Below, piece by piece: positions 1 through 10,383 of a stretch of 35,598 bases of DNA. The translations under genes were made by a program, and so were the position numbers. The stretch is from Glomus cerebriforme (lineage: Eukaryota > Glomeromycota > Glomeromycetes > Glomerales > Glomeraceae): assembly GCA_003550305.1 (NCBI GenBank), contig QKYT01000025.1, positions 247,195 to 282,792 on the forward strand. Direction: 5' to 3'. Numbering within the stretch: position 1 is the stretch's first letter; each line of letters begins with the position of its first letter. Below the pieces are notes generated by a model. The model saw only the letters and a program-made list of their open reading frames with translations. It was not told the origin of the DNA and did no database searches.

Positions 1-81
1 TTAAATTTGCAAAACTGATCCGAATCCGTTTCAGATCAAATCTGCGGATTCAGATCAGATCAGATTTTTTTAGGAGCACTA
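1..81. repeat. Right end of a GATCTGAAT-word MITE, cut by the window edge
   Basis: This stretch is about 80% identical, by eye, to 13334-13420, the right end of the larger element further along the window. It ends in the same kind of terminus (GAGCACTA here, GAACACTA there). The inside is built of degenerate GATCTGAAT/ATTCAGATC words. The rest of the element lies outside the window. Confidence 0.7.
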
Positions 82-145
82 TAGTCATATGATTTTCTTT
101 ATTGCTTAAAGCTAAAAATAATATACAAAATTAGTATAATATTTA

Positions 146-1120
146 AAAAGAGCATTTAAAATAATGACATTTCATACCAAATGCAAGTGGCATTCCACAA
201 CCAGTATTATTTTCAATAACTACTGATAATACAGGTATATGATCTATATTAAGATCATATTTGTCATCTAATCCAATATAAACTTTACCAAAATCTCTTC
301 CATTACATAACCAAAATTCATCAGATACTGTTAATTGATAATATTTAGCTAAAGAATTTTCAGGTTCATTTGAATTTGCTATTTGATAATGCAATACAAA
401 TCTATTTAGTTTTAATATTTTCTCAATCATATTATGTAAAATTGTCTATAATCCTGCATTATTTTTAAACCATTTATCATTTCTTGAAATTAGTTTTCTA
501 AGCTTTTCATTAGAACATATTTTTTGTTGATCATTAAGAGTTTCTTTAATTTTTTTTTCTGAAGCTCCATTTAATGGAGCAAGTATTTTCATTTTTATTC
601 CTTTTGCAGTAAAATGATCTGTATGACGGCTTTTTAAAATCATATCTCTAGTTGACAAATCTAAATTAATATGTATAATTTGTGACAATTGAACATCTGT
701 AAAATTATGTGAAAGGTGAGCACCTTAAATAAATATTTTTAGAGGTGTAAAAGAATTTAACCATGAAATTTGACATTTTAAAATAACTCTAACTTTACAT
801 AAATGTATATCATGAGCATTTTTTAAATTTCCTTTATAGTTTCTATTTTGACAATCTGATAAACATTCTCCTATAACATCACATATTCTTTGACAATTAT
901 TTCCATCTCCAGAGTAATATAATGTCCAATACCAACATAATCAGTCTTTTTTTAATCCAACTTGAATATCATGTAATAATTTCTATCCTTTAGTAATTAA
1001 AATTATTATATCATCAATTCTATTTATTGATTTTACAGATCCTTGTTTAGTTTTCTACTCTAAGAAATCAATAGCACTTGGAGCATATTGGATTTCAATA
1101 AACCCTTCCTTTATAAGCTA
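146..1120 (-). pseudogene. Decayed transposase-like gene (probably MULE type)
   Basis: One reading frame on the minus strand runs through this region and is broken by six in-frame stops, at 446, 725, 941, 983, 1055 and 1118. It still reads as protein in between, for example a segment with YYSGDGNNCQRICDVIGECL and, near its end, a VYIGLDDKYDLN stretch followed by a TGCGMPLAFGM stretch. The pattern 'acidic DKY, about 20 hydrophobic residues, then G-x-PLAFG' resembles the first catalytic Asp region of MULE-like DDE transposases, and similar proteins are very common in Rhizophagus. The family name rests on memory of these motifs, not on a search. The strip 143-430 is the best kept piece. A homologous fragment lies at 35479-35598. 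The gene cannot make a full product. Confidence 0.65.
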
Positions 1121-2018
1121 TGGAGTTTTTTGTCAACTTTGATGTTTTAAGTGGCAAACTTTAAGCATAGATACATTATTGATGTACCAATCTGCAGCAT
1201 AGCTAAAAGGAACATTTACTGTATTATCAGCATTATATTTGATACTTTCACTATAATCTATTTTATTTATATTATCCATTATAAAGTTTTTGTGTATTGT
1301 TTATTTAAAAACGTATTATGTAAATCAAAAAACAAAAAACAAAAAACAGCGAAATGAATAAAAAAAATATTAAATATCTTGCTTTGATGATCTTAGTGGT
1401 ACAATTTCTAAATCAAAAAAGCCACCTGTTATACAATTTAGTGAATCAAAAAAATCTGCTTTGTGAATTTACTACCTCATGATTACTATATTACAAACTC
1501 TCGAATCAAAAAAAGTACAGATATTAGTTACACAATTTGGTGAATCAAAAAAGTCCAGTTTGTGAATCAAAAATGATATATTTGCCTTTTAGACATCTAT
1601 ATGTTTGGAGAGAAGCAGATGGCCTGACAAAATTACTTTATATCTATTAGAGAAACAAGATGTGAAAAAGATCACTATTACCAAACTATATGATACAATT
1701 TCTTATGTATCCAGTTTGAGAAGTCTTATCTTGTCCTTAAAGAATGAAGTACTTAAAAGGTTATTTTTGCCTTGCAGTAAAAACTACTACTTTTAATAAT
1801 AGAAATTTACAAACTTTTTTTAATGCTATTTTCTTTAACCTATTAATACCTTTTCTATCCAACCCTATATAAACTTTCTCTCCCAATATGATCCCAACCT
1901 GGACCTTCAAAATCATTCTTCAATCTTTTATCATCCTGAAACAAAATCTTCTATATCCTACCAATAACCAATTACATCAGGTTACCTTTTAGGTTACCTA
2001 AATCTCCTTTTAAAACAG
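1121..2018. other. Gene-free AT-rich DNA with a short TGAATCAAAAAA repeat
   Basis: No coding region could be supported. Between about 1400 and 1575 the phrase ACAATTT(A/G)GTGAATCAAAAAA recurs in degenerate copies (near 1411, 1442, 1503, 1541 and 1563). The short open frame at 1605-1796 has no recognisable features and is not called as a gene. Confidence 0.6.
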
Positions 2019-2026
2019 GTGTACAG

Positions 2027-2423
2027 TAATGTTCCGCAGACGATTCGGCCGAATCGAATTTAATTCGGATTCGATTCGGATTCGACCGATTGTTTAATTT
2101 TGCCCAAATTTTATAAAGCTGGCCAAAATTGCCTTATTTGGACCTTATGTAACGTTACACAAATAAAAAAAGGCAATTTTGTTTCTCTTGAAAATTGGAA
2201 TTTTGGGTTACACAAGATTCCAAAAAAGGAATTTTTCTTGCAGATCATTTAATTCCGGCTGGAATTATGAATCACGTGACATCCGCATCGAATTCGAACC
2301 GAATTCGAATCGAATCCGAATTGATTTAATTTGATTCGTTCGAATATCGAATTGAATTTGAACGATTCGTGATTCGATCAAATCGAATTCAATTCGATTC
2401 GATTCGATTCGTGCGGAACACTA
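2027..2423. mobile_element. hAT-like MITE, 397 bp, with 8-bp target duplication
   Basis: The ends are inverted repeats TARTGTTCCGCA (TAATGTTCCGCA on the left, reverse complement TAGTGTTCCGCA on the right). Identical 8-bp direct repeats GTGTACAG flank it at 2019-2026 and 2424-2431. An 8-bp duplication that fits nTnnnnAn, with ends starting TA(A/G)TG, is the hAT superfamily signature. Both terminal zones consist of degenerate GATTCGAAT words that can fold back. The middle (about 2095-2270) is unrelated AT-rich DNA with no coding capacity, so movement would need a transposase from elsewhere. The perfect target duplication suggests a fairly young insertion. Confidence 0.85.
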
Positions 2424-2802
2424 GTGTACAGTAAGAAATATTAATAATTTTACAGAGACTGAATGCTAGTGTTAGCTTTCAAAAGAAAAATCTGTCATAA
2501 TGAATAGGCATTCTAATAGTTTTCAGGACTTAGTTATAAGCATACTTTGAAAATAAAATTGCTTACAATGATCAGATCTCTGCTCTCATACTTTGCTTTA
2601 CATTTTGATCCAATGGTCCTGCAAAATTGATTACATAAATTTAGTATAAAGCTACTTCTAACAATGCAAGTTATAATCTTAATAGATGAGGTGAAAAAAC
2701 AATCAGGTAGAATTACAATCGACTGATACAAATTAATAACCTAGAAAAAGTTTCATCAACTATCCAATCAAATTAACACCTTAAGGACACATAAAAGTAA
2801 AC

Positions 2803-3330
2803 TAAAAGGATTGTAACAACAATAGGTGCCAATTATATAACAGTGATCAGCTACATATCAAATTTTGGATACCTCCACTTCTTCTACTTAAAATAGCAAG
2901 TATGAAGAAGAAAACAGCAAGCTGCGTTTTTCCAGAAAATACTCAGAGAGAGATATCTAGAAATAATCAGAAAATAAAAACTAAATTAAAAACAAAAAAC
3001 AACTAAATACCAAACCAGCTGGGTTATTTTCTTCTATATCCAGAATACCAGAAAGAACTCCCTTTATATCTAAGCCCACACTTTAACTCTACAAAAAGGT
3101 CTTTACTTTCAAATGAACTTCATGCTAAGCTAACTTCTGGATCTACCAGAAGTAGCCACAAGTTTTTCTTACCATCTTATACAAGAAAGAGTGCCTTAGA
3201 AAACCATATAGCCTTTTTGGTATCAACTTTGAAAAAGACATCAATGACTGAAAATTATCGTAAACTGAACTTGCGAAGAAACTTGGTGGACTGGAAATTA
3301 TTATCCATATTTTCTAAAGCTTTTTAATTA
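2803..3330 (+). pseudogene. Unidentified decayed coding segment
   Basis: One forward frame stays open from about 2803 to 3328 except for a single stop at 3004-3006, giving about 65 and then 107 codons. That is unusual in DNA this AT-rich. The composition looks protein-like, with many Ser, Lys, Leu and Tyr. The second half contains LTSGSTRSSHKFFLPSY and ends in LRRNLVDWKLLSIF. I do not recognise a family. It could be a relic of a mobile element, or an exon of a gene whose other exons I cannot see. A 7-bp perfect hairpin (CTTCTGG / CCAGAAG) falls inside it near 3134-3152. Confidence 0.3.
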
Positions 3331-3949
3331 ACTCTAGAAGCGTAGCAAAACTTTTCCTATAGCTAAAAGACTGCTTTTGTAGAGTAAAATGGTCAAAAAC
3401 TTTTCTTTTTCAAACTTCTTGGAAGAAATGAATGTAGGGATCATTAGGGAAAGTGCCCTCCCAAGTAATTATTTATTTTAAATTTACTTTATTATTTTAG
3501 TATATAGGCAATTTTTTTTTTACATTATTTATTGGATTTTAGATTTATATAGATAAAAATATAGGTAATTAAATGTTAGAAATAATTGCTGCCAATTAAG
3601 TATTAGTATCAATTATGATCTTCAAGAAGAAGAAAGAAAATTATATTTATATTCTTAGAATCAATCAAGAAGTAAAGATAAAAGTAAAGATAGGAGGCAA
3701 GGTAATTGGTTATAAATATTAAAATTCTATATTTATTTTTAATATTTATATATATATATATTTTTTATTTTTTATTATTTTGATTTTTAATAATAAATTT
3801 TATAAGTTTATGAAATCAATTTTAAAAAAAGCAAATTATTCTACATTTACAATATTTTTATTTTACAAATATACTTATAATCAAAGATTAAAAATCTAAA
3901 ATAAATCATATATACTATTTGTTTCACTTACTAAATAACAGAAATTTCA
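3331..3949. other. Gene-free AT-rich DNA
   Basis: Nothing codes here. The stretch is dominated by A/T runs and a short TA-dinucleotide run near 3750. Confidence 0.6.
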
Positions 3950-4085
3950 GTAAAATTACCAATCGGTATTGATTTTGATCAAAACTAATACTGAAAGTTT
4001 TGGTAAATTACTGATACAAATACTAATTAATTCAGTTTGGTTTCAGTTTTATTCAAACTGAAACTGAACTGAACCAATCAGAATT
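3950..4085. repeat. Degenerate CAGTTT/AAACTG word repeat
   Basis: Short words such as TACTGA, CAGTTT, GGTTTC and AAACTGAAC alternate with their reverse complements across about 135 bp. The design is the same as the word-repeat zones of the MITEs in this window, but the word differs. No clear ends or target duplication were found. Confidence 0.4.
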
Positions 4086-4095
4086 CTAATTGTAC

Positions 4096-4223
4096 TATGC
4101 ATACTGGTTCTATAATAAGACTCTTATATATAGAGCCAGTATGGTACAGTATGGTCACAATTTTGGATAGTAATCATCCATACCATATAGATTTGTGAAA
4201 TCATACCATACTGAATATGCATA
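4096..4223. repeat. Fold-back repeat with CATACTGG/CCAGTATG arms
   Basis: The segment starts and ends with TATGCATA. Inside, CATACTGGTTCTATA (4100-4114) pairs with a near-perfect reverse complement just downstream, and further ACCATAC/GTATGGT words follow. It is probably a short fold-back transposon or MITE relic. No target duplication was found. Confidence 0.45.
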
Positions 4224-4925
4224 TAACCAAGAGATTTAATATTTCAAATGAATATAAATTATCTGTTTAATATACATGTATAATGAAAAATCAATAATTA
4301 TGTTATTAATATAAAATCTATCACAAAAATTTAAAAATTATATTTCTTACCAAAAATACTTCATAAAGGAGTCTTACTGTAAATTTCTTTTACTTTATAG
4401 AAAATATTTTTACTATTTTTAAATGAACTTCAATATATAAAATTAATAGAATAATCTTTAAAGATAAAAGATATTTAATATAAAAAAGGGATATTAACAG
4501 TTCGGACTGATACGAACCATTGTTCCTATAGAATGGTTTTATAAGAAAAATTTTTTAATCGCTGTGACTTTAAAATTTTCGCATTAAAATACAATAAACC
4601 AAATTTTAGATTTACAGTAAATGCAAAATAGTATACGAATGTGTTCAAAAATTTTCTTTATGTATATATCTATTTATATGTACAATAGCGGAATTAAGAA
4701 AAAGTTATGGGCCAATAGCATTTGTTTATGTGTAAGAATTAAAAGCATATGATTATTAATAATAAGAATAGTTAGAAATAATACGAATAAGTCAACGCAA
4801 GATATATGTTTAAATGAATTGCTTTCTTTAACAATTGCTGAAAAGATTTTAAATTAAACATTCAATCATTAATTATTATCTTTTTTCGAACAAAGATATA
4901 ACTGATGAATTTTTAAAGTATTTTT
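4224..4925. other. Gene-free AT-rich DNA
   Basis: No coding region, RNA gene or ordered repeat could be supported here. Confidence 0.5.
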
Positions 4926-4934
4926 TTAATTAGA

Positions 4935-5467
4935 AAGGATCAAATTTTAGTTACCATAATGCAACAAATCTTAATGATATTTACTCATGTACAATGGGGA
5001 ATAATAATTGATTTTATGGTAATATATCAGATCGAACATCTTTTGGATTTGCATTTATTAATGATACATTGCAAGAAGTTATACCGAACAATCTAATAGA
5101 AATTAATAAAATAAATGGATTTATAAGAACTAATTTAAGAATTAAGAAATACAGTGATTTGGAATGGCAACAATATAGAATTGGACCTGAAGGAACATTT
5201 ACAAAGTTAACTTATGGGACATTTCCCTTTCTCAACTTTACTATGGTGAATCCTGTAATAATGTCAACAGTCGATAAAGGTTATCAGTGCTCTTGTATTT
5301 GTAAATACAACATGCAACATTACCACAAGGTCATAGGTTATAATCAAAATCGTTCAGCCACTTTTTACTTTATCAAACTCAATTACAAAATTTTAAACAT
5401 TTATTGTGGCTTTGAGTATTTTAGAGTTGGTCTCTTATCTGCGATTTCTGGTACACGTGATTGGTAG
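4935..5467 (+). pseudogene. Decayed gene of unknown family
   Basis: A forward frame reads as protein from about 4938 (SNFSYHNATNLNDIYSC), is stopped by TGA at 5009-5011 and then runs on without a break to the stop after 5464. The long part, about 150 codons, includes ISDRTSFGFAFINDTLQEV, then GPEGTFTKLTYG and FPFLNFTMVNPVIMSTVDKG. No ATG begins the open part; the earliest near-start is a TTG at 5069. Many N-x-S/T sites suggest a secreted or surface protein, but no signal peptide is visible. It may be a decayed member of a fungus-specific family. The TGA could instead lie in an intron I could not place. Confidence 0.4.
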
Positions 5468-5599
5468 ATTTAACGTGTTATCTGTTATAAATTTATACGT
5501 AAATCTGTAATTAAAAAAAATGAATGATTTATCAGTGCAATTCCTCTTCCCTTTTTCTTTCATTTGTTTTTTTCTTTATAGAACTTTTTTTTTTCCAAA

Positions 5600-6078
5600 A
5601 TGGCAGTATGTAACAAATATTTTTTTTTATAGGTTATTATTTCTTTAGTTTGGTAATTATGATAATATTCAACTTTGGTGTGATATCTTAAATAGAATAT
5701 AACGTTTGTTTAATTCTCTGGTTTACTTTTAAACAGAATGTTGTTCCCCGAGAGGTGTCGTTAGGTAAGAACTATTTTAAAAATTGAAGCAGTTTTCAAT
5801 CTAACTGAAATCATTTCTTTCATATTATGAATACTTTAGGAGGTGAACTACCGGAAATACTACGGTATCTCGAGCTGGTGGTAGTTCATCAACTATGATG
5901 AAATTATATACCGATGATGCTCAAGGCTTAAAGAGTGTAAGTGTAAGATCTTTTTTTAATTTATATTTTTTTAATGGTTTATTATTTATAGGAATCCAGT
6001 TGTGGTCATTGTGCTTGCTCTTGCTTTTATGGATCTGTATTTATTCTTCACATCTATGACGGATGAGTTGTAAAAAAA
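5600..6078 (+). pseudogene. SEC61B: Broken SEC61B (Sec61 translocon beta subunit) copy
   Basis: Sec61-beta is the tail-anchored small subunit of the ER protein translocon. Its conserved cytosolic stretch RAGGSSSTMMKLYTDDAQGL is intact at 5871-5930. The membrane segment NPVVVIVLALAF begins at 5993, and the end GSVFILHIY follows at about 6031. Intron structure is kept: possible exons are 5600-5605 (ATGGCA), 5737-5764, 5840-5936 and 5992 onward, all with GT and AG borders. The frame is broken at least three times: a TGA at 5844-5846 just after an acceptor, a shift entering the membrane segment, and a 1-nt loss at ATGGA near 6030. Because introns remain, it is a DNA-level duplicate, not a retrocopy. 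Sequencing errors are possible, but the housekeeping genes to the right are all in frame. Confidence 0.8.
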
Positions 6079-6626
6079 AAAGATTCTTTTTTAATTTATT
6101 CATTTTCATCAAATTATTTCACCTTTTCATCTTTACATTTAAAAATAGTAGTAAAAACTATAGAAATTATATTAAATAAAGCATTTATTGATTCAAAGTT
6201 ATCATTATTTTATTTTATAAATATTGTTTATTAGATTTTGATTTTGATTGAAAGGTATTTATTTAAATTATTATTTCTTTTCGTCATCCCTTTACTGTCT
6301 TTTTCATTATTTCATCATCTGTAGAAATTCTTGAAGATCTCGATCAAATACCGCTTTCTTTTTATTTAACTAAAGTATTACAGGACGTTGTTTATACGAT
6401 CCATTTGATTTTGATCCAAATTATTTCAACCTATGCAAACCTTAATTATATGTCGATGATATTGCAAATTATGAAGCAAATGTTAATAAAAATAATACGT
6501 GAATACGTGATTAAGAAAAAATTTCGTTTATATATTTTTTGAAACTGCTGAGTATAATAATTGTCATAAATAATGGGGGCTATTATACTAATTACATAGC
6601 CGTAATACATGATATACTAATAACTG
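6079..6626. other. Gene-free AT-rich DNA
   Basis: No gene could be supported. Short protein-like patches near 6390-6450 are too broken to call. Confidence 0.45.
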
Positions 6627-7007
6627 TTACATATCATTTCTATAGTAATCTCTGTTTTTAATTTCATTAAGTAAATTATCAATTTCTTTATATTTATCAT
6701 TAACCACATTACTTAGAGTTACACGATTATCTTTGTGTCCCTTCTCTAATGTTTCCATCACTTGTCTTGCACCATAACTGTAAGCATGAGAAAAGACAGG
6801 TACAAAATTAACTGCTTGACCCCAACCAAATTGCGACGAGGCTCGACTTTCTCGTTCAGTAGCTTGTTCCTCCACTCTTTCTTCATATTCTTTTCTTTTC
6901 TTATCGGAATCACGAATTAATTCCTCAAGTTTAGCTATATCAGCTAATGCTTTCTTAAGTTGTTCTTTAGTCTGATTCAGTTCTTCTTGTAGCTGTTCTT
7001 GAGTCAT
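6627..7007 (-). CDS. Small coiled-coil protein, orphan
   Basis: This is a complete single-exon frame of 126 residues from ATG at 7007 to TAA. Residues 1-55 are rich in Glu, Lys, Gln and Leu with heptad spacing (EQLQEELNQTKEQLKKAL and onward), which predicts a coiled coil. Residues about 57-85 are different, with FGWGQAVNFVPVFSHAYSYG. The C-terminus (DKYKEIDNLLNEIKNRDYYR) is helical and charged again. There is no signal peptide or clear membrane span. I do not recognise a family. The composition is unlike the A/T junk around it, and there are no internal stops, so it is probably real, perhaps a lineage-specific gene or an exon of a larger one. Confidence 0.6.
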   Translation of the reverse strand: MTQEQLQEELNQTKEQLKKALADIAKLEELIRDSDKKRKEYEERVEEQATERESRASSQFGWGQAVNFVPVFSHAYSYGARQVMETLEKGHKDNRVTLSNVVNDKYKEIDNLLNEIKNRDYYRNDM

Positions 7008-7009
7008 AA

Positions 7010-8768
7010 TTTTATTTTTGTAATTATTTGTTTGAATTTTTCTACAAATCTTTTTTTATATTGTACGTCTATCGTCGCACAAATAGATCATGAGATTCAT
7101 AAGTTTGTGCAATCATTTTAACACCCGGAAGATGGCATTATTATATTAAGAAAACTTGTGTAACCTTAATTAGGTTACTTTATTTTATAATTAACAGTTA
7201 ATTTCTTAATAGTAAGTTACATATTAGTATTATGATAAGTACTGTAAATATAATTATAATTTCAAAACTAAATGCAAATCTTAATTATAAAATTAATTGT
7301 TTGTATAACTAAATTTAGTTTATTAATAAATGGCTAAGATATTGTTTTTATTATAATTTATTTAATTTAACATTTTACTTAAACATAAATGAATTTTTTG
7401 AAATATTATTTTATACAATTTATTTTAAAAATAAATAAAGGAGCAAGCAAGAGCAATATTTTAAATGTAAAGAAATGATTAATAATTTAACAATAATATG
7501 AAAGAATATTATACTAATAAGTGGTCTTGATTTTTGAAGAGTGAACGGTAAAACCTATTGGATTTTTTTATGATAAGAATCTTATAATTAATTAATTTTG
7601 AAAATATATAATAGGTGAATCAAAATTCCAAATATATTTATTATACATGATGTAAAAATTTTAAATGTACAATATTAAATATCTTAAATAATTTATGACG
7701 AATTGAATCCACTTTCTGATGATTCCCTTTAACATGTAAATATAATATGAAGTTCGGTTATTTGATGTGTGTTTAAGGTTTCACCCAAAGTAATTAATGG
7801 TGCGGTAAACGTCGTTTCACGTCTTTTCGGGCATTTTCGGACGTAGCTGAACCAAATTTCTTTTGCCGAAACTATGAAAAATTGTACCGAATATATTAAT
7901 TAATTGATAAGAGACCGATAACAAAATTCATGTGTTGAACATGTACGTACTTGAGTTTAATAAACAGACAAAAAGAAAAAATTTATTAAATTTAAACTCT
8001 TGTAGTACGCCGATGCATTCATGTGCATTATCACTGATTAAGTGTGTGTGACCAAAAAAAAAAAGTTGTTAAGTTGTTTAGGGGTGGGAAATGGCGGGAA
8101 TGGAAAATAATTTAAAGTGTAGGTAAATTCATACATTTAGCGATCTTGTTAATAACTTGATTTGGTTGTAAAGGATTACTTTTGTTTATAGTAAATTGTG
8201 CGACATATTTTAATATTTAGGCATGGCTTATCAAACTACAAAACTACGATGATTTATAATAATAAAAAAAAAAAAAAATTTTCGTATAAAAAGAAAATCG
8301 AAAAAAAATTTAAACTGAGATTGACAATCGCTTCTTGGTAAGAAAAAAAACTTGAAACAAACGTTGAGGTAGCTTTTATTCAAAATAAAAATTTCGCAAA
8401 TGTATATACTGTATATATAAAAAAAGGATACATTCAATAAAAGAAAAATGCTGTACAGACCGTTAAACAAGATTTCATTGAATAAGTTCATTTTTATAGG
8501 ATCAACAATACGTTATTTATAAATAAGTATTTTGTCACCAGAATAATAATAATAATTTTTCTCTGTCTCTTTTCCCAAATATTATCACCGGTAAATTTTG
8601 TAATTTTAAAAAATAAAATAACAAAAATATAAATGCTAAATTTCCTTTTTTTTTTTTTTTTTTTAATATAGCTATAGTTCCCAAATATTTTAATAAGTTA
8701 GGGCATCAATCCGAATAAACAAATATATACACGTATAAATAACCTCAAAATTTTTTTTTTGTGCAAGT
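7010..8768. other. Long gene-free region upstream of the kinase
   Basis: No coding region could be supported in about 1.7 kb. It presumably includes the kinase promoter. A T run of about 20 lies at 8649-8665, and the immediate 5' leader is AT-rich. Confidence 0.5.
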
Positions 8769-10110
8769 ATGGGTAACAAAAATTCACGACAATCCTCTTT
8801 TATTTCTGGAAGGAAAAAATGTAAATATCCTTATCTACATTGGAAACGCTTGCGAGACAATGAGGCTTGGTGTCGATGTGATTCTCAACGTTTGACAAAA
8901 GGTTGGACTAGTGGTCATAAAGGAATCGACCAATTCATAAAAGAAACGCAACTTAAGGCCAAAAGTAGAATGGATCCATTTTTAGAATGGATTCCGTACA
9001 ATCGTTTTATTAATATTAACGAAATTGGTGAAGGTGGTTTCAGTATTGTTTATTCAGCTGAATGGTATGATCTTGAAAAAAGACTTTCTTGGGCCGCTCC
9101 TTCGAAAGCTAGACCTGTTGCATTAAAAAGCATTAAGAATTCACAAGATATTACACCAGAATATATTAACGAGGTAATTAACTTAAAGATCAATATATGT
9201 ATATTTTTATAATTAATTTTTTAAGATTCTTTTATAGCTTCGAACTCATTATCAATGTGTTTCGACTCCACCATCTCGTGTCGAAAATATAAGATTTGAT
9301 CATGGATTTCTCCGGTTTTTCGGAATTTCTCAAGATCCAAAAACTCACGATTATATAATGGTCACTGAACTAGCACCATATCAAGATTTACGTAAATTCC
9401 TTCAAAATAGTTTTTCAGACCTTAATTGGTCCAGTAAATTATATTTGCTTCGTAATATTACCGGAAATCTTTTAACAATTCATAAGGCTGGGTTTACTCA
9501 TCGAGACCTTCATCCTGGAAACGTACTTGTCGGCCAGGTTAAAAAAGATGGAAAAACTGTGACCGTAGCTAAACTCGCTCATTTAGGTTTGTCTCGCCCT
9601 GCTAATAAAGGAGGAACGTTAGATGATTTATATGGAGTTTTACCTTATTTTGCTCCCGAGGTATTGCAAGGGAAAAAATATACTAAATCTGCTGACATAT
9701 ATTGTATTGGAATTATTATGGCCGAACTTTCATCTGGAATTCCTCCATTTGTTGATCGTCCTCATGATACAAAACTTGCAATTGAAATTTGTGAAGGTTT
9801 AAGACCTTTATTCGCTGAAGGAACTCCTGAAAATTATGTTAGATTAGCGAATCAATGTTTCAACGTGAATCCTTCTGAACGTCCGAATGCCGAATTTTTA
9901 GCGCATACATTCAATAATTGGTGGAACATGACTCAAGAAGATAATGTTTTATCTAATGCCTTTCTTACTGCCGATGAAATGATACCTAAATTGGATACTA
10001 ATTTTAATAGACATCCTGATGCAATTTTCATAAGTCGTCTTATCACCTTTGAAAACAATGATTCTGATTCTATAAATTATTTATCGCCAAACATGGTTAA
10101 TCAAAAATAG
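8769..10110 (+). CDS. TKL-type protein (pseudo)kinase with myristoylation motif
   Basis: There are two exons, 8769-9173 and 9238-10110, joined by a 64-bp GT-AG intron in phase 0, giving 425 residues. The start MGNKNS fits the N-myristoylation rule (Gly2, Ser6) and is followed by basic residues, so membrane attachment is likely. Residues 46-83 (WTSGHKGIDQFI, then LEWIPYNRF) match the linker that precedes the kinase domain in the large Rhizophagus TKL family. The kinase domain spans about 84-365: Gly-rich loop GEGGFSIV 87-94, VALK with Lys120, HRDLHPGN 223-230, APE 274-276, and the helix-F Asp288. The DFG position reads HLG, with His250 encoded by CAT at 9580-9582. Loss of that Mg-binding Asp suggests a weak kinase or a pseudokinase scaffold. 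The rest of the fold looks intact. Confidence 0.93.
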
Positions 10111-10383
10111 TATTTATGATTCGATATCAACTTGTTTCCTTTGTATATATAATATATAAGACTTAGGACAACGAAATCAACTAAAAAAATGTTTCGTTCA
10201 ATTTCTCTACATACAGTACATTTGAAAAAATTTTTTTTTTTTTTACTCTCTCTCTTTGTAATTTTAATAATAATTGTGTATTTTTAACAAATTATTTACA
10301 GTAATTTGAATAGATGTAAAATAATTGTTATTGGTCTAAATGACGGATCGGATGGATTTAACATTAACACATCAATAATAATC

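Noticed and set aside
8231..8491. Phe-rich minus-strand frame of 86 codons
   Set aside because: It is produced by A/T homopolymers in the kinase promoter region and has no protein-like pattern.
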